Shown here: positions 35,922 through 47,345 of the stretch, piece by piece
Position numbering within the stretch: position 1 is the stretch's first letter
Layout: every line of letters starts with the position of its first letter
DNA from: Macrocystis pyrifera
Lineage: Eukaryota; Sar; Phaeophyceae; Laminariales; Laminariaceae
Reading direction: 5' to 3'
NCBI GenBank assembly: GCA_031763025.1
Contig: JASSKH010000012.1
Span: 930,001 to 994,000 of the forward strand
Length of the DNA stretch: 64,000 nucleotides
Notes under the pieces: model-generated
Told to the model about the DNA's origin: nothing
What the model saw: the letters and a program-made list of their open reading frames with translations, nothing else
Database searches by the model: none
Position numbers and translations under genes: made by a program

Positions 35922-37031
35922 AGCCCTCGCACACTTCGTGGCTGTCTTCGTGCTTCCGTACTGTGATCGATTCCGTAGATTCCGGTCTCACCGAATTGAG
36001 TTCGTGTGTCTTCCTCACTGGTGCTACCTGTCGATGTCCAGTGCGCCTAGTGTCCGCACAGATTCTTCAATATTCCTTGAGAGATACAAACTCCGTGGCC
36101 ACAAACCTACGACACTGAGACACTTGACTGATATGCAGTAGATAGCAAGCAGAGTAAACGACGCAATTTGTACGTGCTGAAATTACTGGCACGACATACA
36201 CATTCTACAAAGCATTGCCACACGCATAAAGCCGAGTAGACAATTGCCACGTCATCCTCTCCACTTCGATTTCGATGTCGCTTGTTTCATGCCCTCCTTT
36301 TTTTCTTGTCCTTGGGTATTTTCACTGATGTTCTCATAATATGTCTCCTCGGTTTCGGTTGCGACCTGTAAAGCGTGTCATACGTATTGTATACGTGATT
36401 ATCTCTTTGTTTCTACGTTTGTCTAAGATTTACGAGTTGTGTTTCAGTTTACTCGGTTACATCACAATACTGCGGTACTCCTGTACGGTGTCGTATGTGT
36501 GTTCGTATAAAGTTTTTGTTGTTTTATGTTGCCCTCCATCCAGGTAATATGCCATTCCCCGGGAGAGGTACAAGCTATGTGGTCGCAAAACTACGGCTCA
36601 AAGACACTAACGTGGTATACAGTAAGATGAGTAGACAACGCAATGCCATATCATCGTGTTGGATACGACGGACCCGACATGCATATTCTGGAACCAAAGT
36701 AGAAAAATGACCAAAACTAAAGAAAACAGATCAGAAAAAAACAAAACAATGTGGTGACGAGTCATAGTTACAACAGAACCGATACATTACGCAATGCAAT
36801 AACCAGAGTAAAGCAATGTATTTCCAAGTCATTGCACTGGATACAACGGGCACAACGTACGTTCTCTTTGAATTGCATGATGCGATGGAATACAAAAATT
36901 TCGTCAGAAAAAAATGAAGCAATACCAAATCGAAAAACAGAAACGAAATGGGTCGTGCCCCAACGAAGGTGATGTGGCAAACTAAAAAAAAAAAAAAAAA
37001 ACGCCACACCATATAAACCTGGGATTGTCAT

Positions 37032-37861
37032 GAACCCATGGTCCGGACTGGGCCGGAACGGGCCGTGCCGAGCTTAGAGTTGTCATGGGCCGGACCGGGC
37101 CGGGCCGAGCAACTGCAATACAAAAATGGCCAGGCCGAGATTTTTTTTGTTTTTTTTGTGATGGATCGACCGGGCCGCGGCGCAACCGCTGAATACCTAG
37201 CCGGCCGGACCGGGCCGCGGTGCATGAGATACTCGTTCTACATTGGCCGATCCGCCTTGCCCATGAGGTGGCCCACGATGTTCGGCGGGCCGGCCCAGGA
37301 CGCAGGCAACAAGATGTGGTGTTCTCCGGCTACTACTATTACGACGTTCACCCTTTCCATAAAGTGATCGGCGAGGTTTTACCGGCCGGCCCGGGCCGTG
37401 GCCCATGAAATGTGTCGTACCAATGCTGAATGTATCGGACTCGGACGTTGGCGGAGCAAATTTGTGTGGGTAAGAGGTATGTGTGCATGGTAGGTAGCTA
37501 TTCGTGAGCCAGAAGCAGCTGGACCATGGAAACCAAAAGAACAAACGAAACATATTAAGAACGAAACGTAATTGTAAAACCAAACGCGGAACCACATAGT
37601 AGGCGTGCGGCATGTAAGTACGGGAGAACACAGAGGCTGATCCGTCAAACACATGCGCCGGTCATACATTTTGGGAGGCGCCGGCCCGTATAGGCTCGGG
37701 TTTCAAGAGCCTTGCTGCCAATGTCATGGGCCAAACCGGCCCGGGCCGAGGACTCTGAAATTTGGATGGGTCGGGCCCAGCAGCGGCGCATCATGTCAAG
37801 AACGGATGGACTAGCCTGGTCCGGCCCAACCCCGGGCCGGTCCATCTGCGCCGGCCTATGA
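37032..37861. repeat. GGGCCGG-rich repeat cluster (unit 2)
   Basis: Copy of 17101-17930, following the A18 tract at 36984-37001. No differences noticed. Confidence 0.5.
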
Positions 37862-38161
37862 GATGCGCTATTACGACACAGTTAGCCCAAAACCAATGAT
37901 AGCAAGTGAGAAATAGGCCGAGGCACAACCAAGTGCCCTCCATGCAACGATAGCAGTTCGTACGAGTAGCGTAGTAAAATTCTACCTATGTAGACCGTCT
38001 GGCACCTTGCTGCTCTCTTTGCCGTCACTTTCTTGCTTTCTTTAACCACGGCATTCTTACGGCTATTCCCCTCCTCGCCATCCCGTTGAAAGCCATTCAT
38101 ACCCCCTCTAGCGAATGTGTGGCGTTTCCTACATAATGGTCACCTCATCTTCGTGTCAAAC

Positions 38162-38932
38162 ACAAACGACACAGAACAATGGAAATAACCCACAGGAACA
38201 CGTAAATAATAAGTATGTAACCGAGGGCGACCGAAAACATATTTATCGACAACTCACGTCGAATTTTGAAGTTTGACCCTGCCGACAGGGGGCAGGGGGA
38301 GTACCTGACATCGTCTCCTCCCGGTACGCCTGAATAATGTGTACATAAGACTGAAGCAAAGGATTTGTAGAGAGCCGCTCCCTCCCTGGTTATACGAGAT
38401 AAACGAGGTAGACTATAGAGACCCCCCCCCCCCCCCCCCCCCTGCTTGACACAAGGGAAACCAGCGGACGGTAGAGAGTTCCCCTCCTCCTGGTTTATCG
38501 AACGGGATTCGTGGTGAATGGTCAGATGAATAGGGCAAGCAACTCATGAGTACGCCACCCCTGATTGATACAAGAAACCCAGGGGATGGCAGAGCTCCCC
38601 CCACCTGCCGAGTGCAAGGTCTACTATTGATTGTGCTCCGAAACACGACGGAGATGTTCCATCTAACATTAGGGAGTTCCATATACTGATATGGGATCAT
38701 AGGAGAGGGATATTTAGACTGATATTCGGCGGGATAAACGGGAGGTTTATTCCCGTACCCTATTGGACAATAACCTGCATACGTCGCATGAGCTGTCACT
38801 CGACAGCTCGGATATAATGTAAGAGGATTTCCGTGTTGCTGTCTGGAGTCAACCACGCGTTCCCGTGCCGGCTGGGCCTATACCTTTAGAGATTAATTAA
38901 CACACTATTAATAGTGAACCGGTGATCTTCTA
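38162..38932. other. 5' region of a second copia element, with a short minisatellite
   Basis: Leads into the gag of copia B and may contain its 5' LTR and leader, but no primer-binding site could be assigned. It contains a C-rich tract (about 38424-38442) and two diverged repeats of roughly 120 bp, marked by TGCTTGACACAAGGGAAACC near 38443 and TGATTGATACAAGAAACCCA near 38561, each followed by GATGGCAGAG- or GACGGTAGAG-like text. Confidence 0.4.
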
Positions 38933-40171
38933 TTGGCAAGCGTAGCCACGGCCAGCCTAGAGAGTTGGGAACCTGCTTCCGGCATGCCTAGGTTCGAAGA
39001 TGTGCCTAGTCAAGAAGCCAGCGTGGCAAGTGAGAAGATGATGAAAGAGATGCGGAAGAAGATAGAGGTCCTGGAAAGGACGATGGAGGAGCAGAGGCTG
39101 CGCGCCGAGAGGCACGCGCACCGAGCAGGAACGGAGGGGGGGAGCGGTGGAGGGAAGAGAGGAGAAGCAGCTGCTAGACAACAACTAACGTCGACTGTGT
39201 CGACACATGGGCTGGAGGCCCAACCTGGAATGGCATTACCTTCTTTATACCGCCCACGCTTAACCCAGTCGAGGCCCCCAAAGTTCGATAATGTAGAGGC
39301 CCACTTTATTTTGTGGCGTAGTAAGTTTTTAAGCATATCTATCATCGCTTGGGTGCCTGCATGTACTCAGTAACACAGCGAGCCCAGTTTTATGGTAGGA
39401 TATGTGAGCGTGTCGCCGGAGGAACTAGCCTCCAGGATTACCCCTAAAGAGATTTGGGACGCGAGATTGGTATACGGATTGATGGTGGAGTCAATGACTG
39501 GGTGCGACATGGCTCCCTTTCGGATGCAGAAGGCACTGTCTCCTAGTGGTGCTTGGAAAGAGTTGGAGAACTACTATATGCCAATGACGATAGCTGCTAC
39601 GCATAGGTTGAGGAGAGAGCTTGATACCGTCCGAACGACCGAGGACGAGAACCCATGCTTGTTTCTAAGAAGGGTAGACAAGGCAGCAGATGAGCTGGCA
39701 ATGTTGGCATGTGGTAAGAGAGCAGAGGAGGTGAATCGTCACATAGTTACCAACCTCTCGTCGTTGTACACTATACAAAGAAAGTCGATTATTTCCCTCC
39801 CTTCAATCCCCCGTTCCGAGATCGATTAGATAATCCGTGACGCGTATGCTAACGACACGGTAGAGCAGGAGATGGTTTCTAAGGCGTTGGGCGTGCAGGG
39901 AGTGGTAGATCAGCATGCCTTGTACGCCGGAGGTGCGCATGCTGCCGGTGGTGGAGGTGGTGGTCCAGGAGGGGGGAGGAGGAACGGGAGAGGCGGGAGG
40001 TTCAAGGGTGGGCAGCAGCAGCAGCAGGACGGCACTATCAGCAGCAGCAGCGGCAACAGCACCGTCCCCATCGGTAACGTGGCAGCCGGGGACGAGCTTC
40101 GTCGGGGGGGAAAACCGACCCCAAGTGGCGTTGGAATGCCGTGGCCTGCAGGTACCGTTGGGATGACTTAG
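38933..40171 (+). pseudogene. copia B gag, with two in-frame stops
   Basis: One reading frame covers the stretch, interrupted by TAA at 39371-39373 and TAG at 39827-39829. The N-terminal part has a charged coiled coil (SEKMMKEMRKKIEVLERTME). The middle is a copia-type gag (UBN2-like) core: GAWKELENYYMP, THRLRRELDTVR, FLRRVDKAADELAML. The C-terminal part is Gly/Gln-rich (GGPGGGRRNGRGGRFKGG) before the frame is lost. Gag would form the particle and bind the element RNA. The first codon is TTG, so the true start lies elsewhere or has decayed. Confidence 0.8.
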
Positions 40172-40209
40172 GCCCAGACCCCTTCGGTACGGGTTGAGTA
40201 GTCCTCTCC

Positions 40210-41145
40210 ATGGGTTGGGTACCTACCGACCCACCACCAGGGACGTTGCCGCCGATGCCCCCACCGCCTGTAGCGGCTCCGGCAGGCTGGGGTCCCCCAC
40301 CGAACAACACGCCATGGAGGCGCAAGGAGCTCTGCTTCCGGTGCGCCAGACCGGGCCACCGCGTCGCGCAATGCCAGGTAGCTCCCGAGCAGATGAACGT
40401 CGCCATCCCGGGTGCTGCTGCTCCTCAACCCGCTCAAGAGATGTACAACGGAGGTGGCTGGCTGCACGAGACGCCCTACGGCAGTGGTAGGTATACCTCG
40501 GCCGGAGCTTCCCCGTCACAACAACCCTCCTCGAGCACTTCCTCCTCCCCTGGCCTAGCGAACAACGGCAACCTGACGCCTACGTTCAATCCGCACTTCC
40601 TCACCGCGCAGTTTGCGCACCAAGGGGAGGCGACTGATGATTATTTTTGCGTTAGTGGGAGAGAAGAGTGGGTACCGGATTCGGGAGCAACCTTTCATTT
40701 GACTGGTAACCATTATGGTATGGGAGACTATACTCCGCCTCCCCCCGGTAAGAGCAGTTTGGTGGTCGGTGACATGAGGTCACTGAAGATAGAGTACTTC
40801 GGCCAGATTCCTATGGTGATGCACAGCTCTCAGTATGACGTTCAAGTTAGGCTGATGGACGTGGCATACGTACCCGGTGTTCGCTTCAACCTGTTTTCGC
40901 GTCGTGCAGCAATGTTGAATTGCCCGGTGGCACTTGATGCTCAGGGAGCTCGCATTTTGAATGGGCAATTGTCCTTCACGCGTAGGGACGCGGGTTCATA
41001 CGTACACGCCACGCGGATAGTAGAGACCCCGATTGCTGCCGCTGTTTTGGCCCCTGGAAAAAGCGGCGGATTGATACTAACGACCTTCACGTTTCCCTTG
41101 CCGACTGCCATGCTGACAGTCTCCGTGAGACGGCACGCCAGATGA
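40210..41145 (+). pseudogene. copia B nucleocapsid knuckle and protease, intact motifs
   Basis: A 311-codon frame from an ATG. A Pro-rich stretch (8-35) is followed by a perfect CCHC zinc knuckle, CFRCARPGHRVAQC (C42, C45, H50, C55), a Ser/Thr linker, and an aspartic protease with catalytic VPDSGATFHLT (D157) and the distal block VPGVRFNLFS (221-230). The protease would cleave the polyprotein. The frame ends after a shift near 41050-41100 where integrase should begin. Gag upstream is in another frame and has stops, so the element is dead although this segment looks well preserved. Confidence 0.82.
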
Positions 41146-41384
41146 GCATCAAGGTGTTTGGGGAGTTGGTTCGGTGTGCTGGGTGTTCTGAGGCGAAAGG
41201 GAGGAGGATGGCGGTGCCGTGGACGACCGAGTGTCGTTCCACCCGGCCTATGGAGCGTCTGTTGGTGGATCTGTCGGGACAGCAGCCTACGTCTGCTGGC
41301 GGTGCGCAGTACTTGATGATGATCGTCAACGATTATTCGCGACTGGGGTGGCCGCATTTCTTGAAGCGGAAGTCCGATGCTTAA
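41043..41384 (+). pseudogene. copia B integrase, truncated N-terminal part
   Basis: This frame overlaps the protease frame. It reads DLHVSLADCHADSLRETARQ, then VRCAGCSEAKGRR (the CxxC half of the HHCC zinc finger), then the rve core start PMERLLVDLSGQQP, with the first catalytic aspartate, and YLMMIVNDYSRLGW. It stops at TAA 41382-41384; the remaining two acidic catalytic residues are missing. The second zinc histidine appears displaced. The element is cut off here and anonymous DNA follows. Confidence 0.8.
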
Positions 41385-41520
41385 GCTTCTGCGGAACGAG
41401 CAGGGGCAATGAAATTCTTAAAAGTGCCATCGTCTGGTTGAGCTAATTGATGTTATTTATGCAGCGGCAAATTGACCCACGGAAACATGCGGAGGGTTTC
41501 AAGTCCCCCCGAAGGGTTGC

Positions 41521-41542
41521 ATAAATATATATATATATATAT
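41521..41542. repeat. TA microsatellite
   Basis: A short TA dinucleotide run in the anonymous stretch between truncated copia B and the first gypsy-like LTR segment. Confidence 0.8.
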
Positions 41543-41548
41543 GAATGA

Positions 41549-42051
41549 TTTCCCAGGGTAACATGGGAAAGAGATGAGAGGTGGTAATGTTCAGGACCGT
41601 TTCAGGAGTTTCGACGACACGCCTTATTGTATCCCCAGAGGCCGCGTCATTTACGGCCCATCCCCAGTTTGTGTGTTGGCTTTCCTTTTCGCCAGACGTA
41701 CGTTTCAACTTGGTTATCGTTGTGGACCTGTGGTACAAAGCAATCATAGTAATATCTACATATCTGGTAGACCTTTTGCCCAGCACTAAACGCACGCCCT
41801 GCCCCTCGGGAGATCATGAAGCGCGCCCCTCGACTCGTCGAGTCTTCGCTAGACGTGAGATTGGTCTGAGTATTCTCTATTCCGTGCAAAACGTAGGCAT
41901 GGTACGATCCTCAGTTCTAGCCGATTACACTGTAAACGGTGACCCTTCGAAGTGCATCACGGATAGTCCATGTTCAGGTTGCTCGACCCTTCCTGACCCT
42001 ATATCTCTGACGTGTACACTTACGGCCCGCAACACGGGGTCCGATTAGAGA
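41549..42051 (+). repeat. LTR-like segment, left (gypsy-like element)
   Basis: Homologous along its length to 46868-47345 in the same orientation. Shared landmarks include ACGGCCC-TCC, CGAGTCTTCGCTAGACGTGAG against TTAACTCTTCGCCAGACGTGAG, TAGGCATG-ACGATCCTC, and CATCACGGATAG followed by GTGTTTAGGTTGCT or ATGTTCAGGTTGCT. Two same-direction copies flanking a region with gag- and integrase-like fragments suggest LTRs. The divergence indicates an old insertion. The exact ends are uncertain. Confidence 0.6.
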
Positions 42052-43810
42052 CAGGCCAGCATGCGGCCCGATTCTAGACAAGCCCGTGCACTCACTGAGG
42101 ATAATTGCCCCACTTTGTGCTTATCTTCTGTTGCTCGGATGGGACCCTTGGTCTCGCACCTGCTGTTACTTGTTTTTTGTTTTTCCCCGCGCGCCTGGTG
42201 TCGCACACCACCTCCGTTGTTTTGGTTTCGTCCGCAAGTACCCTTTGCGTGGCCTGATTTGAAGTTGACAACGAGGTTCAATGCCCCATCTTTATGTTGT
42301 CAACCATGTCTTGATTGCGTCCGTCGTGCAGCCGTACGGTTATCATGCTGATACCCATGACGGTGTCCTGCAGTCACACCTGACGGCGGGGTTTACTCTT
42401 TATTGGTTGTTGGGTGAGAGACACACTCAGGAGCATACGGTGCTCCCTACGTGTGTCAATCGCTCTGCTCTCACGCCGTCGCCCTCTAGTTCTACTTGCC
42501 CTTTTCCACCTTGTGTCACAGGTGGGAGTCTAAACGCTTGCTGCACATTCGTAAGGTCCCTGACCCTTTTTAACTACCGGCAGAGAGAAAAAAGACACGA
42601 AAAACAAAATGCCGACGTTATGCAGACCTAAGGTCTGTTCAGCGCCCCCGAGTGTGTTAGCTTTAATGGCCTCCATACCGTTATCGCTTGCCCCGCCGCG
42701 TTGTATCTGCTGTCGTGGCCGTGTGCAACACGTCGCTGGTATGGCTGCACGTGACTACGGCTGTTCTGCAGGCATCGCTGGCAGCAGTAATCACGGGGCG
42801 AAACCCTCCGTAATGCTGTGCTCTTTACAAGACGTTTTCCGGCGATAGGTCTGTGCCTCGTGCGGTCATGGCTACGGTTTCCAGCGATAGAGAAAGTGAG
42901 CACAGATTTGCCATGTGCTTTCGCCTGTTGCGTTTTTGTTTGTTTGTTTTTCAACGTGTAATGAACCTCGCTCGTCCAAGTGTATCCTGCGCTGGTGTAC
43001 CTGGCACATGGTTTTCGACTTTGTTCTCGATCGCACAGCTGGTGTTATTTTTAAGGTAGTTTTAGATATGTTTGAGTAGGTTTAAGACTACAACAGTTGT
43101 ACAACCGTCGTACAAGTACAACGTATGGCTGGTACGCGTTATGTAGCACGTGTACACCACCGTCGTATACGAATATACCTCTGCGCGCCTATCAACGCTG
43201 ATCTAACTATGCCGACGTGTCTGAGCCTGACCGGGACATCGACTTGTACGTACTGTCATCGATTGTAGGTATTTGCTTTTGCCGCCGCCTTACATACTGC
43301 GCATTTGTCTTCTGCAGTTTCGAGCGTTTTGTGCCGCCGCTGTCCTGCGACGGGCGGCGTATTTAATTTTGTGTTGACAATAGATGGATGAGTCTCTGCC
43401 TATTGTAGCCGTTATTATTGTCTCCAATACTGGCGGGAGACAACAACTAGGTCCCTCTAGGTCTGTACCTTTCCCGGTGACGATAGTAAATTGTTACACT
43501 CATGGGCTCAGTTTATCATTGGTTTTTAACCTCGCATGCATGCAGAACATAATCACATTAACGACTACTAATCGTGTTGGCTCCCCATGTTTCCAGTAAT
43601 AATGTTTTTAATGAGAGAGAAAACCATGAACCAACAATCGAACAAACAAAAACCAAAGAAAGAGAAACCATATATGTTCTATTCTTGCGCTGCGGGGTGT
43701 ACTTACTGTGTCCCGTCGATCTCGTACTGAAAATACCTTGGTATGCTTTCCCCCCCCCCCCCCCCTCCTTATATCTTATTCCCTTGTTTTGCTTTTTTGT
43801 CCATCCCGTG
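42052..43810. other. Leader-like region of the gypsy-like element, no supported gene
   Basis: Lies between the left LTR-like segment and the gag-like ORF. ORFs are short and without recognised domains. It contains GACAATAGATGG...CTATTGTAGCC near 43377-43410, which weakly resembles the T1/T2 repeat motif. Confidence 0.35.
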
Positions 43811-44131
43811 ATGTCTGCGCCCCGAAGGCGACCCGAGGCGGGTAGCTCAAGCAGCTCGAGCAGCAGCAGCGGCGGTAGTCGTACAAGCAGCAGCCGTAGC
43901 CGCAGCAACAACAGCATTAGGGAGTCAGACTCTGATCGCCGTCGTTCAGAAAGGCGACCTCGTCCCCACCGCCGTCGCAACCACCGTCGTGCCCGCTCGC
44001 TCCCACCTACACCCTCAGAGGCGCCCCCCTGTAAATTTGGTAGCTGGATCGCCCGATGTGTACGCCGGCGCCGCACCAACCACAAGCAGGACGCACAGGT
44101 TGGAGGGTACGACAGAAGCCCGAGAGGATAG
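43811..44131 (+). CDS. Ser/Arg-rich gag-like ORF of the gypsy-like element (partial)
   Basis: ATG at 43811, 106 codons to TAG at 44129-44131. The N-terminal part is a Ser tract followed by alternating Arg/Ser (SRTSSSRSRSNNSIRESDSD) and then a very basic stretch (RRPRPHRRRNHRRARS). Position between the LTR-like segments, and composition, suggest a gag N-terminal or nucleic-acid-binding region, but no gag domain is recognised. A longer frame open from 43574 has non-coding-like composition upstream, so the internal ATG is preferred. Confidence 0.35.
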   Translation: MSAPRRRPEAGSSSSSSSSSGGSRTSSSRSRSNNSIRESDSDRRRSERRPRPHRRRNHRRARSLPPTPSEAPPCKFGSWIARCVRRRRTNHKQDAQVGGYDRSPRG

Positions 44132-44254
44132 TATCGCAGGCGGGAGGGGTCCGCCGCTGTACCTAAGCCACGCATGCAGCCCATCGCTATCGCACAGAAG
44201 CAGCCCTCGTAGCGCGGTAAGCTGATCGGTGCGGAGTCTCACCAGGCAGCCGGA

Positions 44255-44899
44255 ATGGTCGAAGGAGTACGTAAGCGTATCCTCGGTACTCTCACGTGTC
44301 CGGAATTAGGCGACCTCACTGCCGGGAAACTGTCGATGAGGGACTCTGCCGTCATGCTACAGCAAACGATGGTGAGCACCATACGCAATATAAATTCTGG
44401 AGCTATGCGGTTTGTGCTCGACCAGTACACCGATGGTAGATGGGTCACAGTGGCCGACGTAGCTACCTCCGTTGCGTTTGCGGGGTCAAGTACGACGCGT
44501 TGCGAAAGGACAATACAGCGAGAATATAGCGGAATCTTATTAGCTAACGATTCTCCAAGCTCCTTGGGTTTACCCATGGGATTGTGCCGCTCTCTACGAA
44601 TGGGCCGCAGGGTGGTAGTGCCAGAACGAGGAATCGTGCCCAATTTAAAGATATCATCTGCAGTTCATAGCCGCCAATCGCGAGTAACCGAAGGCCAGTG
44701 AAAGGGATTGCGTGCCGGGGCCAAAGTAGTCCTCATTGGCATCTGGGCGCCAGAACCTGTGCGTATCGAAGGCAATCACACGAGGTGGACCGTTCATGGT
44801 CTGCATAGGGACTTCTCGCGCACCATTTACCCCAGCAAGAGTGTGCAGTTCGAACGTGGTGTGGACATGAGGGAATTCAAGCACAGTGGGCGAGCATAA
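44255..44899 (+). pseudogene. Unidentified ORFs in the gypsy-like element
   Basis: Two successive open frames lie here. The first is 44255-44701 (148 codons, ATG start, with LTAGKLSMRDSAVMLQQTMV and REYSGILLANDSPSSLGLPM). The second is 44708-44899 (63 codons), separated by a TGA. They sit where gag/pol should lie, yet I recognise no RT, protease or RNase H motif in them. They may be decayed gag or a lineage-specific product. Confidence 0.3.
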
Positions 44900-45019
44900 G
44901 GTTGAACGAAACGACTGAAACGTGTATTCCCAGGTGATTAGATTCTTCCGTGAGCGTAGGGTATTAGTGAGGGGGCGGCAGTTTGACTGTAGTTGGGGAC
45001 AAACTACCGAAATTAGCGC

Positions 45020-45328
45020 GTCAGGTCGATCAGCGTTCGAAGCTCCTCGACTGTCTAAGGGCTAGGCATGCACTCAATGATTTCCAACTTGGTCGGGGCG
45101 GGGTGTTTATTTCTTGAAGTTGGACACGCTTTCTCTTTACGCTCACACGAGTCAGAGTCAAGGAGACATAGCAAAAACAGAGGGAACGGGGTTTACAATA
45201 CTCACACAGGCCCTTGGAGAGTCACGAAAGTATTTCACACAGGCATAAGCGTACAAGGAACGGTGCGAGGTAGAAAACCGGGCAATCGAACCACGTCCGT
45301 AGCAGAGGTAACGCCATTCCACCTCTGA
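45020..45328 (+). pseudogene. Ty3/gypsy-like integrase C-terminal fragment
   Basis: The frame at 45068-45328 reads LFLEVGHAFSLRSHESESRR, then TGPWRVTKVF and TTSVAEVTPFHL. This is the pattern of the integrase C-terminal GPW/Y module of gypsy-type elements (a GPWRV strand and a final SV-x-x-x-PFH). Just upstream, in another frame, DQRSKLLDCLRARHALNDFQ fits the same protein, so a frameshift lies near 45080. RT, RNase H and the integrase core are absent from the interval. Confidence 0.6.
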
Positions 45329-45555
45329 TCCCTGCCTTTTACAGACTCACTAGCTGACGAGTTCGCACGCGCGGTATTCGTGAGAGTCCATCTTGAAGCT
45401 ATCGTTGGAAGCTGTGGAAACTGCGTCGACTGACTGCCTCGTGAGCTGCCGTAGGAGTATGCTCTGCGCGGACACTACTAGGTGGGGATAGAGAGAAACG
45501 TCGAGGAAGAGAGTAGAGTCTAGGTGGTTGGCTGAGAATGAATATCTGATATTAA

Positions 45556-45584
45556 AAAATATAAAAAAAAAATCATAAAAAAAA

Positions 45585-45625
<41 letters not shown>

Positions 45626-45659
45626 AAAAAAAAAAAAAAAAAAAAAAAAAAATAAAAAA

Positions 45660-45697
<38 letters not shown>
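45556..45697. repeat. Long A-rich low-complexity tract
   Basis: About 140 bp of nearly pure A with scattered T. It may be a large microsatellite or the tail of a retroposed sequence. It carries no coding information; the Phe-rich frame on the opposite strand is an artefact. Confidence 0.85.
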
Positions 45698-45699
<2 letters not shown>

Positions 45700-46867
45700 G
45701 CGTCACCCTGCCATAGTTAGATGGTATTGTTTAACTGTGGCGTTTGTACATCTAGAAGCCTGTGAGCGACCCACTCCCAATATCAGTCCAACATCGTGCG
45801 CTCCACTGTCGCCTTTAAGATTTCATCTGGTTCTCGATAGGTTTCACCATCTGGAAGGTCGTTGGTGGTGGCCTTAGACTACAGAACCAGGTTTACGACT
45901 TCAGAGGCCGACACTGATAAGAACACTGTAACAACCAGAAACCAGAGAAGCCGACCCACCACGAAATGAAGGAGTTGAAAAGCTCGAGCGACATTGAGCA
46001 TCAAGCCCCAGGCGACGTCACTTTTTTTCCGACCCCTTGCCTTGCCGGTTGCGCTGCGTCTCCGCCCCGTAGCGGCGCTTCCACGCCTTGCCCTCGCTTG
46101 CCTATGCGCCATTACGCGCCACCACCCCCTCGTCAAAACGTTGATCATGTGCCCCATATGTGAAGCGACTTTCGTGGCGGTTTCAGTTTTCAGCCATGAC
46201 TAGTGTTCGACGAGAAGGGCACGATCCTCAGCTGCGGTTTTGCTTTTCTATGTCTTTTCTTGGGTTGCCCTGGGCCGGAGAGTTGTAGCGGTGTTTCGTG
46301 TTTAGTCATGAACTTTCAAGCTTTCCTTGTCCCCGCTAGTATGTAACAGTGGAGTGGACAGGTGTAGAGAGTGTGATGTTTGTAGTGGGGGTCGTTGAGT
46401 TTTAGTTGTGTGTGATATGGGAATTTTTAGTTAAACGGGTAACGACGCAGAGGATGTTTCTGTGTACGGGTTTTGTGGGGGGTACACCTTTCCGCGTCTG
46501 TTGGAGGGGAGATTTTGGCTAAACGACCCGACCTCTTTGTTTTTTTTCTCTATGGGGGGCTCAAAGCCGACTGCTCTCGACTTGTGACCCGTTCGGAGAA
46601 AGCAGAAAAAAGGCGACTTTTGCCTGAGCGTTGGGGTACTGCACATATTGATTTAGAAGAAAACGTGAGATAAGGAGACTGTCAACCATTTAATAGTAGT
46701 GAGGGAATCAAACCCGCAGTAAAAGGGGAAGCGAGAGCGTTTCATGAGTGTTCCTTTCTGATGGCCCCTGGTTTCGTTTGGCCTATTCCCGAGACCGTTA
46801 TCATTGTAGAGAACCTTGCAGTTCCTTACCCTTGGTCATGGTCAAAGATTACTGTAGCATATCGCTC
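45698..46867. other. Anonymous 3' region of the gypsy-like element
   Basis: No supported gene. A purine-rich stretch, AAAAGGGGAAGCGAGAGCG, near 46721 could be a polypurine tract upstream of the right LTR-like segment. Confidence 0.35.
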
Positions 46868-47345
46868 CGTAATTAGCAGTATGCCAGGGGAGATGTTAAG
46901 GTGCAGGAACGTCTCATGAGGTTACGGCGACATGTGTATGTGTTTTCGTATCAGGAGAGGCCGTGCCATTCACGGCCCTTCCTCTATTTATGTTTGGTTT
47001 TTCGTTTCAAGAGACCTACGTTCCCACTTGGTTTTTGTTGTCGGCCTGCGATACAAAACATTAGTTTTACCATTTATATAGCTGGGAGACCTCCTTCCTA
47101 GCACCAGAAAGACGCCCTCACTCTCGAGGGCTCGGGAAGCGCGCCTCTCGACTCGGTTAACTCTTCGCCAGACGTGAGGTTTGTCTGCTTACCCTATATC
47201 CTGTGCGTAGGCATGTCACGATCCTCTGGTAACCCTTCGAGTGCATCACGGATAGCCCGTGTTTAGGTTGCTTGCCTCATCCTGACCCTAGATCATATTA
47301 TTTGTAGACACACGATCCGTCACAGAGGCCCCTTGACCCCACACT
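46868..47345 (+). repeat. LTR-like segment, right (gypsy-like element)
   Basis: Partner of 41549-42051, in the same orientation about 5.3 kb downstream. The right copy is shorter through a few indels. Ends not resolved. Confidence 0.6.

Larger units (their letters stand above)
18231..38161. repeat. Tandem segmental duplication, unit 2 (complete, 19931 bp)
   Basis: This unit begins inside the copia protease remnant at 18231, passes through the copia RT region, and from 19938 repeats window positions 1-18230. It ends at 38161, where the sequence diverges from what follows 18230. At the junction the flank reads cgtgtCAAACcatatc, the flank after unit 2 reads cgtgtCAAACacaaac, and the related copia at 62114-62124 reads CAAACcatatc, so five bases are shared by both parents. 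This is the expected footprint of a tandem duplication joined by microhomology. The unit carries a full second copy of the OpgH-like gene and of every transposon described in unit 1. Confidence 0.9.

Noticed and set aside
45350..45706. Phe-rich minus-strand ORF
   Set aside because: Produced by the A-rich tract; no biological meaning.
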